From Vibrio sp. Y2-5 (GTDB lineage: Bacteria > Pseudomonadota > Gammaproteobacteria > Enterobacterales > Vibrionaceae): 64,000 nt of DNA. The position numbers and the translations under genes were made by a program. Location of the stretch: assembly GCF_014596725.1 (NCBI RefSeq), contig NZ_JACVEG010000007.1, forward strand, positions 124,353 through 188,352. Reading direction: 5' to 3'. How positions within the stretch are numbered: the stretch's first letter is position 1; each line of letters starts with the position of its first letter. A model generated the notes under the pieces. The model was given only the letters and a program-made list of their open reading frames with translations, made no database searches and had not been told where the DNA came from. This document shows, piece by piece, positions 35,884 to 44,130 of this stretch.

Positions 35884-36887
35884 AAAAAAGTGATAATTTC
35901 ATAACTATTATAGTTATAGTTGAAAATAACTCTGAGCACTTAAATAGCTACCTAGAAAAAATTAGTTCTTATGTTGAGCCTAGGTTTAGTGATTATGAAA
36001 TAGTAGTAATCGATCAAAACTCTCAAGATAACACTGAAAAAGTCATGGATAAAGCATTAATTAGTATTCAGTCTGTTCGTTATATTAAATTAGCACAAAA
36101 AGTTCCCAATGACGTTGCTCTTGCTGCAGGGATAGAAAATGCTATTGGTGATTTTGTAATAAACATTAATCCTGATAGGGACCCGTTATCACTGATAAAT
36201 GATTGTGTTGAACTATCTAAGACGGGATACGATATAGTTGTTGGCACCTCAAAAAATGTAAATTCTTTCTTTTATAAAATAGTAAGAAAAGCATCAAATT
36301 GTGTTATCAATACTATTGGTTATACCTTACCTGAAAATTCCACGGGTACATTTTGTTTAAGTAGAAGAGCCGTTAATGCTATAACCGAATCAGGCAGATT
36401 TTACTGCAAATTACATATGAGAATGGCTAACATTGGATATCCTATTGCAGCTTTACCTTATGAGTTTTCTACTAAAGAAAAGTTTACGAAAAATCTCGTT
36501 AAAGGTATAAGCGAAATATTACATCATATGGTATTTAATTCGACGAAACCTCTAAGATGGATGAGTTTTGTAGGTATAGCTGGAAGTAGCTTTGCTATGC
36601 TATTTTCGATTTATAGTATTGTGATAAATTTCGTAAATGACAAAGTTGCAGAAGGTTGGACTACAACGATATTGTTTATGTCTTTTCTATTTATGTTGCA
36701 GTTTTTGATGCTTTCATTTTTTGGTGAATATTTAGCAAGGCTTTTAGATGATAGAAGTGAGCATAGAGAATATAATGTCATTTTTGAGAAGAATAGCTCT
36801 GTTATGTTAGATGATAAGAGAGAAAATGTATTATTTGACTCTTTAAGCGAAGATATTAACTTGGTCCAAACAGGCAGGGATAAATAG
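35880..36887 (+). CDS. GtrB-like polyprenyl-phosphate glycosyltransferase (GT2 with two membrane segments)
   Basis: A 335-residue protein. The N-terminal GT-A domain has IIVIVENNSEHLNSYLEK, VVIDQNSQDNTEKV and an acidic NINPDRDPLS in the DXD position. Two membrane segments follow at about residues 228-250 and 260-282 (WMSFVGIAGSSFAMLFSIYS; LFMSFLFMLQFLML), then FFGEYLARLLDDR, the C-terminal motif of GtrB and DPM-type transferases. It probably loads a sugar onto undecaprenyl phosphate on the cytoplasmic side. Overlaps both neighbours. The DXD is atypical, so the donor may be unusual. Confidence 0.82.
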   Translation: MKKSDNFITIIVIVENNSEHLNSYLEKISSYVEPRFSDYEIVVIDQNSQDNTEKVMDKALISIQSVRYIKLAQKVPNDVALAAGIENAIGDFVININPDRDPLSLINDCVELSKTGYDIVVGTSKNVNSFFYKIVRKASNCVINTIGYTLPENSTGTFCLSRRAVNAITESGRFYCKLHMRMANIGYPIAALPYEFSTKEKFTKNLVKGISEILHHMVFNSTKPLRWMSFVGIAGSSFAMLFSIYSIVINFVNDKVAEGWTTTILFMSFLFMLQFLMLSFFGEYLARLLDDRSEHREYNVIFEKNSSVMLDDKRENVLFDSLSEDINLVQTGRDK

Positions 36888-37675
36888 TGAGAATTCCAAA
36901 ATATTACGAAGTACCTAACTACGAAGTGAAATTTGGTAACGATAAAAATCATGATTACTGTGTGGTTATTTTTGTGATTAATGAAGGGACGAAATTGCTC
37001 GCTCAGTTAGAACGGATGTCCGCTATTGAAATTGCTGCAGATATTGTTATCTCTGATGGTGGTAGTACAGACGGCTCTACAGAAATATCAATTTTAAAAA
37101 AAAATAATGTTAATACCTTGTTGGTCAAAAAAGACTCAGGAAAACTAGGTTCACAAATGCGAATCGCCTTTTCATGGGCTTTGGAGAAAGGTTATAAAGG
37201 TGTCATTGTTATTGATGGTAACAACAAAGATAGTGTTGAAAGCATTCCTGAGTTCATCAACAAGCTGAGAGAAGGTTATGATCATGTGCAAGGTTCTCGA
37301 TTTATACCTGGAGGAAAAGCAATTAACACTCCAACTTCTCGAATGATTGGGTTGAAACTGATACATATACCAGTAATGAGATTGGCATCGGGCTATAGGT
37401 TCACGGATACTACAAATGGCTTTAGAGCATACAGCTCTAACCTTCTTCTTAATAATGACGTATCTCTTTTTCGTGATATATTTAATGGGTACGAGCTGCA
37501 CTATTATTTGGCTCTGCGGTCCATAAAGGTTGGGTTGAAATGTGTAGAGATACCAGTAATTAGGCGTTATCCAAGCAAGGGTAAAGTGCCAACTAAAATT
37601 AGTCCTATTTTAGGCAATCTTGAAGTGATAAAGAAATTGTTGCTAGTCGCTTTGGGTTTTTATAATCCTAAATAG
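36887..37675 (+). CDS. GT2 glycosyltransferase, DPM1-like
   Basis: A 262-residue GT-A enzyme with VISDGGSTDGST, GVIVIDGNNKDS (DXD replaced by DGNNKD, as in dolichol-phosphate-mannose synthases) and GSRFIPGGKAINTP followed by a DTTNGFRAYS segment, both characteristic of the DPM1 family. It lacks membrane helices. It starts with GTG overlapping the stop of the GtrB-like gene by one base, with AGGGA as Shine-Dalgarno. Two DPM-type transferases in a row suggest either two different lipid-linked sugars or a heteromeric enzyme. Last gene of the plus-strand operon. Confidence 0.8.
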   Translation: MRIPKYYEVPNYEVKFGNDKNHDYCVVIFVINEGTKLLAQLERMSAIEIAADIVISDGGSTDGSTEISILKKNNVNTLLVKKDSGKLGSQMRIAFSWALEKGYKGVIVIDGNNKDSVESIPEFINKLREGYDHVQGSRFIPGGKAINTPTSRMIGLKLIHIPVMRLASGYRFTDTTNGFRAYSSNLLLNNDVSLFRDIFNGYELHYYLALRSIKVGLKCVEIPVIRRYPSKGKVPTKISPILGNLEVIKKLLLVALGFYNPK

Positions 37676-38159
37676 GTAAAATTATTAGTTCGGTTATAAA
37701 TTTCTTAATTGTGTACATAAGTATTTTTCGGGATCGGACGTTTATTTAGATTCTCCAAAAGTATCAGTATTTTTGGTAATTTGCTAAAGCCTAAAGCCTA
37801 AAGCCTAAAGCCTAAAGCCTATAACCTATAACCGTAGGTGGTATACAACTCAATTTCCTTTTCCCGTTCAACAATTACGTCAAGTCGTTATTGAATAGCT
37901 GATGCTAGCGACAACAAGTAAGCTAGCATTCTGCTCTGCCTTGCATACTCAGCTAGTCCACGTAGGGGGATATAATATGAATAGTAAATCATGGTCATTT
38001 TAAAGGAAAATTGATATCAACAAATTTGGTCGAAAGTATGGGCTCTCGGTTACAACGTTTTTCCATTTGCCCATACTATGTTAGTTGTAATTAAATACTT
38101 CTTAGTTATATCAGTTTTCAGAGAATGTATTTAAATGTTTATATCAATACCCCAAAGAA
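37676..38159. other. Gene-poor stretch between two convergent groups
   Basis: About 480 bases with no convincing gene. It contains the 7-bp tandem array at 37785-37833. On the minus strand a short open stretch running into the array (roughly 37820-37890) reads D-V-I-V-E-R-E-K-E-I-E-L-Y and looks like the tail of a decayed gene, but is too short to identify. A repeated GCTAGC flanks a 12-base spacer near 37905-37930. No hairpin terminator is clear for the long plus-strand operon. It may be the scar of an earlier insertion or gene exchange. Confidence 0.5.
37785..37833. repeat. Seven-unit heptanucleotide tandem repeat
   Basis: Five perfect copies of TAAAGCC (37785-37819) are followed by two copies of TATAACC (37820-37833), in total 49 bases with period 7. 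A short tandem repeat of this type can change copy number by slippage. It lies in non-coding DNA between convergent genes. Confidence 0.95.
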
Positions 38160-39666
38160 TTAATTACAGAAGTTAATAGCAGTGTATGTTGAATCTGTTC
38201 TTTCCTCGGAAATGAAAGTCATCTTATTATATATTGGAAAATCACCACCGCACCCTTCTAGATAAACCACAGCTATGTCACCACATTTTACTTTGGAGAT
38301 GTTTTTTAATTCTTCTAAAGATTTTTTGGAATGTACTCATAAATAGATTGATTAAACAATATATTTGCATAGCCTCTTACGCCCACGCTGGAAGCTATTA
38401 TTTTACATTTGTCATTTAATTTATTGTAAGACTCTAGTGCTAGTTCTGAATTTTGATTGTTTATTTCTTTCCAGTAGTTGTATTGATAAATATTACTTTT
38501 AAAAGTTGATATAGAATAAATTGCGGGGATGAGTAGCAGCAGTGTAAACACATGCTTAACTATACGGCTACCGTTTATAAAAGTCAAAAGGATAAGCATA
38601 GATAAGAAGTAAGATAACTTTAATCTATCAAATGAAAATTGAACAGCATGTTGCAACATGATAATGTTCTCTAGATTTACAAATATACAGATACCAACTG
38701 TTGCAAGTATAGATGAAGGTGTTTTTTTCTTGCTTAATACTATTGTCCCTGCAAATAGTATTATTAACAGAAAATACCCGTAGCTATCCTTATAACCATT
38801 ATAAAGATCCGAAAAACTACTTTTGGTTATATTTCTTGATGTAAATCGATAGAACAAATTTTGCATATATTCATTTAAGCCTAGTACTGATGAAAAATGA
38901 ATAACTTGCGTTGTACCTGCTGTAAATGTCGTTATCGCTATATAAAACAATTTCCTATAGTCGTTTTTCTTAAAGATTAAGAAAAAAACAAAAACACCAA
39001 TATTAAAAATGTATCCTGTCCATTCTATTTGCGGGCCAACATAACAAATAAATAATAGTAGAATATAATTTTTATTATGATTGATGTAATTGTAAAAGCT
39101 ATAAATTCCTGCTGACAATACGAGTTGGAAAATGCTATACACCCAAAAATTTATCCCATGGGATAACAATGATTCTGAGTTAAGCATAAGAATTAATGTT
39201 ACTGAAAAAGTAACTAGTTCTTTATCTAAGCTTTTTAATCCTATATCGCTGCACATATTCCTTATTGTAATTAGGAATAAATATCCAGAGAAAAATAATA
39301 GAAGGAAATTGTAATAATAGAGACTTGTTAATGTTGGGCTTATGGAAAAATATAGTAGGGAATTGCTGCAATAATAAAACCTAAAGAACCAAAGCTTGTA
39401 TAAATTTGAGCGCCATTTTCTGTCGGCATTGTTGCTCCCCAAGAAATTGAGTAATTGTCTTGTCCTGGTAGCGTTACCGTCGGTAATAAATGATGAAAGT
39501 TAAATTCATTTCCTATTAATGACTTTATGGTTAATAATACATGATATGTAGATTCTTGGTTCCATACACCTACAGAAGTAAAAGAATATTTGTATCTAAT
39601 ATAGAGTGAAACTAAAGCTAAAGAGCTATAAATAAAAATCCATCTATTATTTGTTAATTGCTTCAA
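38160..39666 (-). pseudogene. Polytopic membrane protein gene with two homopolymer frameshifts
   Basis: Three overlapping frames on the minus strand join into one protein. The N-terminal 108 codons (39666 down to about 39345) end YYIFP-stop. Reading resumes one base back as ISPTLTSLYYYN, through about 345 codons of membrane segments, then stops at 38315 after YIPKNL. It resumes again in a third frame as KSLEELKNISKVKCGD down to FCN and a stop at 38160-38162. Adding one base to the T5 run near 39350 and one to the A6 run near 38325 would give about 502 residues. About ten membrane segments suggest a GT-C or flippase-like role. Real decay, sequencing error and slippage are all possible. Confidence 0.75.
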
Positions 39667-39687
39667 AATGTAATCCTTGGTAAGTTT

Positions 39688-40437
39688 CTATTTAATAGAA
39701 AAATGATATTTTAGAGAACTAGTTAAGTACCATCTAAAGTTCTTTGAAAAGAAATTTCTATTATCATATGCAGCTAGGTGTTTAGCTTTTATTTGAGGGA
39801 AATAAATGATGCTTAACCCAAGTTCGTTTGCTCTTCTACATATGTCCACATCTTCAAAGTACATAAAGTATTTTTCATCAAACCCCTTTAATTCTTGATA
39901 GCAACCAGTTTTAAACAATAGAAATGAGCCCGCCGCCCAGTCTATTGATATTGGTTGTTTAATCACGCTTTTATCATAAAAATCTTTGCGGGGTAATCTA
40001 AGTAATGTTTTAAAAGGGTTCAGTAGCTTCGGGTAATGGCGAATTGAGTTATCGTATTCAGTCATTGCTCTATTTCTGAAAAGATTTATGGCCGCTATAT
40101 CTGTTGGTGTGTGCTGAAGCTCAGTTAAAAGTGATGAAATTGATTCTAGGCTAATTTCAATATCAGGATTTAGCACTAGAAAATAGTCTTCTTTACACAT
40201 GTTAAATGACGTTTTAGCTACTTTGAAGACTTCATTGTTATTTGCTCCGAACCCTTTAAACGAAGAGCCCTGAATGAGATGTATTCCAGATTTTTGACAG
40301 TATTGCTTAAGGCATGTTTTGGCTTCAGTATTAGATTTAATGATTACTGTGTGTTTTTGAGCAAGGTTTTTTAGCGTATCATTTGCGCTAATCATTTCGT
40401 CATGATTATGATTTACAACAGATATAAACAACGCCAT
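39688..40437 (-). CDS. GT2 glycosyltransferase, WbbL-like
   Basis: About 249 residues. It shows FISVVNHNHDEMI, NNNEVFKVA, FLVLNPDIEIS (DXD position) and ISIDWAAGSFLLFKTGCYQELKGFDE with YFEDVDICRRA. The last two are the catalytic region of WbbL/rhamnosyl- and related transferases. The ATG at 40437 overlaps the stop of the WbpM-like gene by one base (TAATG) with GAGA upstream; an ATG three codons earlier is also possible. Same transcript as the dehydratase upstream and the broken membrane gene downstream. Donor unknown. Confidence 0.82.
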   Translation of the reverse strand: MALFISVVNHNHDEMISANDTLKNLAQKHTVIIKSNTEAKTCLKQYCQKSGIHLIQGSSFKGFGANNNEVFKVAKTSFNMCKEDYFLVLNPDIEISLESISSLLTELQHTPTDIAAINLFRNRAMTEYDNSIRHYPKLLNPFKTLLRLPRKDFYDKSVIKQPISIDWAAGSFLLFKTGCYQELKGFDEKYFMYFEDVDICRRANELGLSIIYFPQIKAKHLAAYDNRNFFSKNFRWYLTSSLKYHFSIK

Positions 40438-42308
40438 TATTTGCATTCTCGCACTTGATAACCAGTTGGCGCTTCCAACAGAAGGCGCTTAATACATTCG
40501 ACATCGAAGCTATGGCAACACATATCTAGCTCTTTCAAAAGTTTTTCCATCTCTTCCCAGCTAAGTTTGTCCTCAGAAGCCGTCATGATCTTTTGATGGC
40601 TTGTACCCTCGACATTGTCACCTATCAACAACTCTTCGTACAGTTTTTCGCCTGGTCTCAATCCAGTGAACTTGATTTCGATATCACCATCTTCACTATT
40701 GCCATCGTAGAATTCTTTCATTCCCATGAGGTGAATCATTCGTTTGGCTAGATCGACGATTTTGACAGGTTCACCCATATCCAGAACGAAAACTTGCCCA
40801 TTACGGCCCATTGCCCCCGCTTGAATTACTAGCTGGGCGGCTTCTGGGATAAGCATAAAGTAACGAATGATTTCTGGGTGTGTAACAGTGACAGGGCCAC
40901 CACATCTAATTTGTTTTTTAAACAGTGGAACAACTGATCCGGAAGAGCCTAATACATTACCAAACCTTACCATGGTAAATAATGTCTTGGTTTCAGTATC
41001 AGCTAAAGCTTGTAACACCAACTCAGCCATGCGCTTGGTGGTTCCCATTATATTTGTCGGACGTACAGCTTTATCAGTGGAAATAAGCGTGAAGTTAGTA
41101 ACATGCGACCGGATTGCTGCTCTAGCGCAACAGAGCGTGCCGAATACGTTATTGCGAACACCTTCAACAATATTATCTTCAACAATGGGAACATGTTTAT
41201 AAGCTGCTGCATGGTATACGGTTTCTACTTGGTAAGTTGTCATAATATTAAACAGTCGGTTTTCGTTTTGCACTGAACCGAGAGCGGTAATTATCTCTGT
41301 CTCACCTTTGATGTTCGCTTTAATACTTTTTAGTTCTTGGTCAATTTTGTAAAGGTTATATTCGTTAAGTTCGAAAAGAACCAAGGTTTTTGGTTTTTGT
41401 GCCAATATCTGCCGGCAAAGCTCAGACCCAATAGAGCCGCCAGCACCAGTTACAAGGACACTCTTTCCAATGATATTCTTTCTTAATAATTCTTTATCTG
41501 GGTCAACAGGAGCTCTTCCTAATAAATCTGCTACATCGAGATCCTGTACATCAGTTGCTTGTGCCTTACCTGTTGCTATATCTTCCACCGAAGGAACCGA
41601 TTGCACTTCGATTGGCCAACTAGACAGCTTTTCAACCAAACGCAGGCGCTTCCCCTTGTTGATATTGTTGATGGCAAGCAAGAGTTTGACTGGTTGGTAA
41701 AGAGACTGAATATTCGCAAACTCGCTAGAGTGATGCACCCGAATGCCAAACATGATCTGGCCAACTTTATTGGTGTCGTCATCCAAAATCGCTACCGGAT
41801 GGTATTCTCCTCCTTGGATTAGAGAGTAGGCCAAGTCTCGTCCAGTAGAGCCCGCTCCATAGATTAGAACATTAGGTTTTTGTCTTTTGTAGTAGTGATA
41901 GTAAATGGTGCGAATAAAAAGTCTTGGACCACCAAGAGTTAATGTCGCCAACCCTGCGTAAATAAACGGAACACTACGTGGAATGAATGCTTGAAAGAAG
42001 AAACCACTTACGGCTAGCGTTATTGCTGATATCAGTACAGATAAAAAGATATAACCTATGGCAGGTAACATCATGTAACGTAATACTGCTCGGTACATTC
42101 CCAGTTTCACAAAGCACACAATAGTGACTGCAGCCGTCGTTATCATACTGAGTAATTCACGGGAACCTATATCAAAAGACAGTGTATCCAGCCTTAAGGC
42201 ATGCGCAGCAAGTAGTGAGGCAAATATCGCTAAAATATCGTAAATCAAAGTGATAATACGTTTATTATGTCGTTGTGCGTTAAGTAGAATTCGAATAGGT
42301 GTGAACAT
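40437..42308 (-). CDS. Membrane-bound nucleotide-sugar 4,6-dehydratase, WbpM/FlaA1 family
   Basis: About 623 residues. The first about 150 residues hold four membrane segments. A CoA-binding-like Rossmann region follows (VLIYGAGSTGRDLAYSL). The C-terminal SDR dehydratase domain has VTGAGGSIGSELCRQI, STDKAVRPTNIMGTTKR and VRFGNVLGSSGSVVP. This layout is that of WbpM, PglF and CapD, which convert UDP-GlcNAc to UDP-4-keto-6-deoxy-GlcNAc, the precursor of QuiNAc, FucNAc and bacillosamine. The start is uncertain: ATG at 42308, or a TTG at 42341. Divergent from the SDR at 42491. Confidence 0.9.
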   Translation of the reverse strand: MFTPIRILLNAQRHNKRIITLIYDILAIFASLLAAHALRLDTLSFDIGSRELLSMITTAAVTIVCFVKLGMYRAVLRYMMLPAIGYIFLSVLISAITLAVSGFFFQAFIPRSVPFIYAGLATLTLGGPRLFIRTIYYHYYKRQKPNVLIYGAGSTGRDLAYSLIQGGEYHPVAILDDDTNKVGQIMFGIRVHHSSEFANIQSLYQPVKLLLAINNINKGKRLRLVEKLSSWPIEVQSVPSVEDIATGKAQATDVQDLDVADLLGRAPVDPDKELLRKNIIGKSVLVTGAGGSIGSELCRQILAQKPKTLVLFELNEYNLYKIDQELKSIKANIKGETEIITALGSVQNENRLFNIMTTYQVETVYHAAAYKHVPIVEDNIVEGVRNNVFGTLCCARAAIRSHVTNFTLISTDKAVRPTNIMGTTKRMAELVLQALADTETKTLFTMVRFGNVLGSSGSVVPLFKKQIRCGGPVTVTHPEIIRYFMLIPEAAQLVIQAGAMGRNGQVFVLDMGEPVKIVDLAKRMIHLMGMKEFYDGNSEDGDIEIKFTGLRPGEKLYEELLIGDNVEGTSHQKIMTASEDKLSWEEMEKLLKELDMCCHSFDVECIKRLLLEAPTGYQVRECK

Positions 42309-42490
42309 TGCGCTACAGCTTGCCTTATAATTATTCGCCAACAGATGAGTTGTTATGTGGAGTCTATTATTTTATATCGCCCAGATTGTAAAACTCTTGA
42401 GTACGATAAGCTAGCGTTCAGTGTGATAGACTTTGCACATACCAATGACTCTTTGTCACGTTTTCACTTTAAACTTTTGTGGGAATTACT

Positions 42491-43438
42491 TTGAAACTAT
42501 TAGTAACTGGAGCTTCTGGGTTAGTCGGTCATTCGATTGTCCAAACGGCTGTCGTTAAAGGCTGGGCTGTTATAGGTCAATCGCGTAGTAAGAGCATTGA
42601 CGGTATTTCTATTTTCAAAAGTGAAATATCAGAAGACACAGACTGGAAAGAAGCTCTTCAAGGTGTTGATTGTGTTGTGCATTGTGCGGCACGCGTGCAT
42701 CAAATGAAAGAAAATATAGAATCACCAATTGATGCTTACCGAGGTGTAAATACCTTCGGAACACTAAATTTGGCGCGTCAAGCCGCAAAGAACGGTGTTA
42801 AACGCCTTGTTTTTATCAGCTCGATAAAAGTGAATGGTGAATTTACACCTTCGGATGCTCCTTTTGTTAGCCAATCAAATCAAGTTCCTACTGATCCTTA
42901 TGGACTTAGTAAGTATGAAGCAGAAAAAGGACTGTGGGACATCGCAAAAGAGACAGGGCTTGAAGTGGTAGTTATTCGTCCTCCGCTAGTCTATGGTCCG
43001 GAAGTTAAAGCCAATTTTTATTCTATGATGCGTTGGGTGGAAAAAGGCTTACCTCTGCCTTTAGGTGCTATTCGTAATCAAAGAAGTTTGGTTTTCTTGG
43101 ATAACTTAGTTGATCTGATCTTGACTTGCTGTACGCATCCGAATGCTAAAGGCCAAACATTTTTAGTCTCTGATGGTTATGATGTGTCGACTTCTCAGCT
43201 TCTTGATAGTGTCTCGAAAGCGATGGGTAGACCAAATCGAATGTTACCAATTCCAATGTCATGGATAAATTTTGCAGCTCGATTGATTGGAAAACCTCAA
43301 ATATCTCAAAAAATATGCGGAAACCTGCAAGTTGATATATCACATACCGAAGAAACACTAGGGTGGAAGCCACCTTATTCATTTGAGTATGGAATTCAGA
43401 AAACGGTGGATGCTTATTTAAAAAGCAATACAATATGA
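42491..43438 (+). CDS. NAD-dependent epimerase/reductase (WbpV/WbpK-like SDR)
   Basis: About 315 residues of the extended SDR family: LLVTGASGLVGHSIV (NAD-binding), HCAARVHQM, FISSIKVNGE and DPYGLSKYEAEK (Tyr-x-x-x-Lys), and PLVYGPEVKANFYSMM. It resembles reductases that act on the keto product of WbpM to give UDP-QuiNAc or UDP-FucNAc. Its divergence from the WbpM-like gene fits. The TTG at 42491 with a GGGA Shine-Dalgarno six bases upstream gives the typical MKLLVTG start; a GTG at 42479 is the alternative. Confidence 0.83.
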   Translation: MKLLVTGASGLVGHSIVQTAVVKGWAVIGQSRSKSIDGISIFKSEISEDTDWKEALQGVDCVVHCAARVHQMKENIESPIDAYRGVNTFGTLNLARQAAKNGVKRLVFISSIKVNGEFTPSDAPFVSQSNQVPTDPYGLSKYEAEKGLWDIAKETGLEVVVIRPPLVYGPEVKANFYSMMRWVEKGLPLPLGAIRNQRSLVFLDNLVDLILTCCTHPNAKGQTFLVSDGYDVSTSQLLDSVSKAMGRPNRMLPIPMSWINFAARLIGKPQISQKICGNLQVDISHTEETLGWKPPYSFEYGIQKTVDAYLKSNTI

Positions 43439-43491
43439 AACTGTTTAAGAATCTATCGATACCAGATTATTTGCCATTTGGGGTTTAAATT

Positions 43492-44037
43492 TTGATCCGT
43501 ATTTTTGACTTTTTGTTTTCTTTTTTTGGTTTATTGTTTCTTTGGCCAATTTTATTGGTTATTTGCGTTCTTGGTTATTTTGATACTGGCTCTCCAATAT
43601 TTAGACAAGAGAGAGTTGGCAGAAGTCAGAAGCCTTTTACACTTATTAAATTTCGTACAATGCCAGTAAATACTCAGTCGGTTGCTACGCACTTGGTTGG
43701 TGCTAGCTCTGTGACAAAACTAGGCAGCTTTTTACGCAAAACCAAATTGGACGAGCTTCCTCAATTAATTAATGTGGTTAAAGGCGAAATGAGCTTGGTT
43801 GGTCCTAGACCATGTCTTTTTAATCAAAAAGAGCTTATTGATGCCAGACAGGCTAGAGGTGTCTTTCAGGTACTTCCCGGTGTCACAGGTTTAGCTCAGG
43901 TTAATGAAATTGATATGTCTACTCCTGAGAAGTTGGCTGAATGGGATGAAAAGATGATTCAAACCATGTCATTGAAGAACTATTTCACTTATTTAATCCA
44001 AACAGCGACAGGCAAAGGATCTGGAGATCGCGTTTAA
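43492..44037 (+). CDS. Small (monotopic) phosphoglycosyl transferase initiating glycan assembly
   Basis: A 181-residue protein with one re-entrant N-terminal hydrophobic helix (FDFLFSFFGLLFLWPILLVI), then PIFRQERVGRSQKPFTLIKFRTM, LRKTKLDELPQLINVVKGEMSLVGPRP and LPGVTGLAQV. These are the motifs of the bacterial sugar transferase family (WbaP C-terminal domain, PglC), with the catalytic Asp-Glu in KLDELPQ. It transfers a phospho-sugar to undecaprenyl phosphate. With the WbpM-like and SDR genes the likely donor is UDP-QuiNAc or a relative. TTG start with GGGG upstream. Confidence 0.9.
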   Translation: MIRIFDFLFSFFGLLFLWPILLVICVLGYFDTGSPIFRQERVGRSQKPFTLIKFRTMPVNTQSVATHLVGASSVTKLGSFLRKTKLDELPQLINVVKGEMSLVGPRPCLFNQKELIDARQARGVFQVLPGVTGLAQVNEIDMSTPEKLAEWDEKMIQTMSLKNYFTYLIQTATGKGSGDRV

Positions 44038-44130
44038 CTCGACGTTCCCCGCAACTTCACAATGCTAATCTTCCTATTTTTGTCTTGAGTATTACTCTGA
44101 AATTAAAGACAAAGATAGGGAGTGTTGGCA

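Noticed and set aside
37785-37833. Possible CRISPR array
   Set aside because: Units are 7 bases with no spacers, and no cas genes are in the window.
39340-39360. Programmed -1 frameshift at the T5 run
   Set aside because: The zero-frame codons are ATT TTT CCA, which do not form the X_XXY_YYZ heptamer; an indel or sequencing error is simpler.
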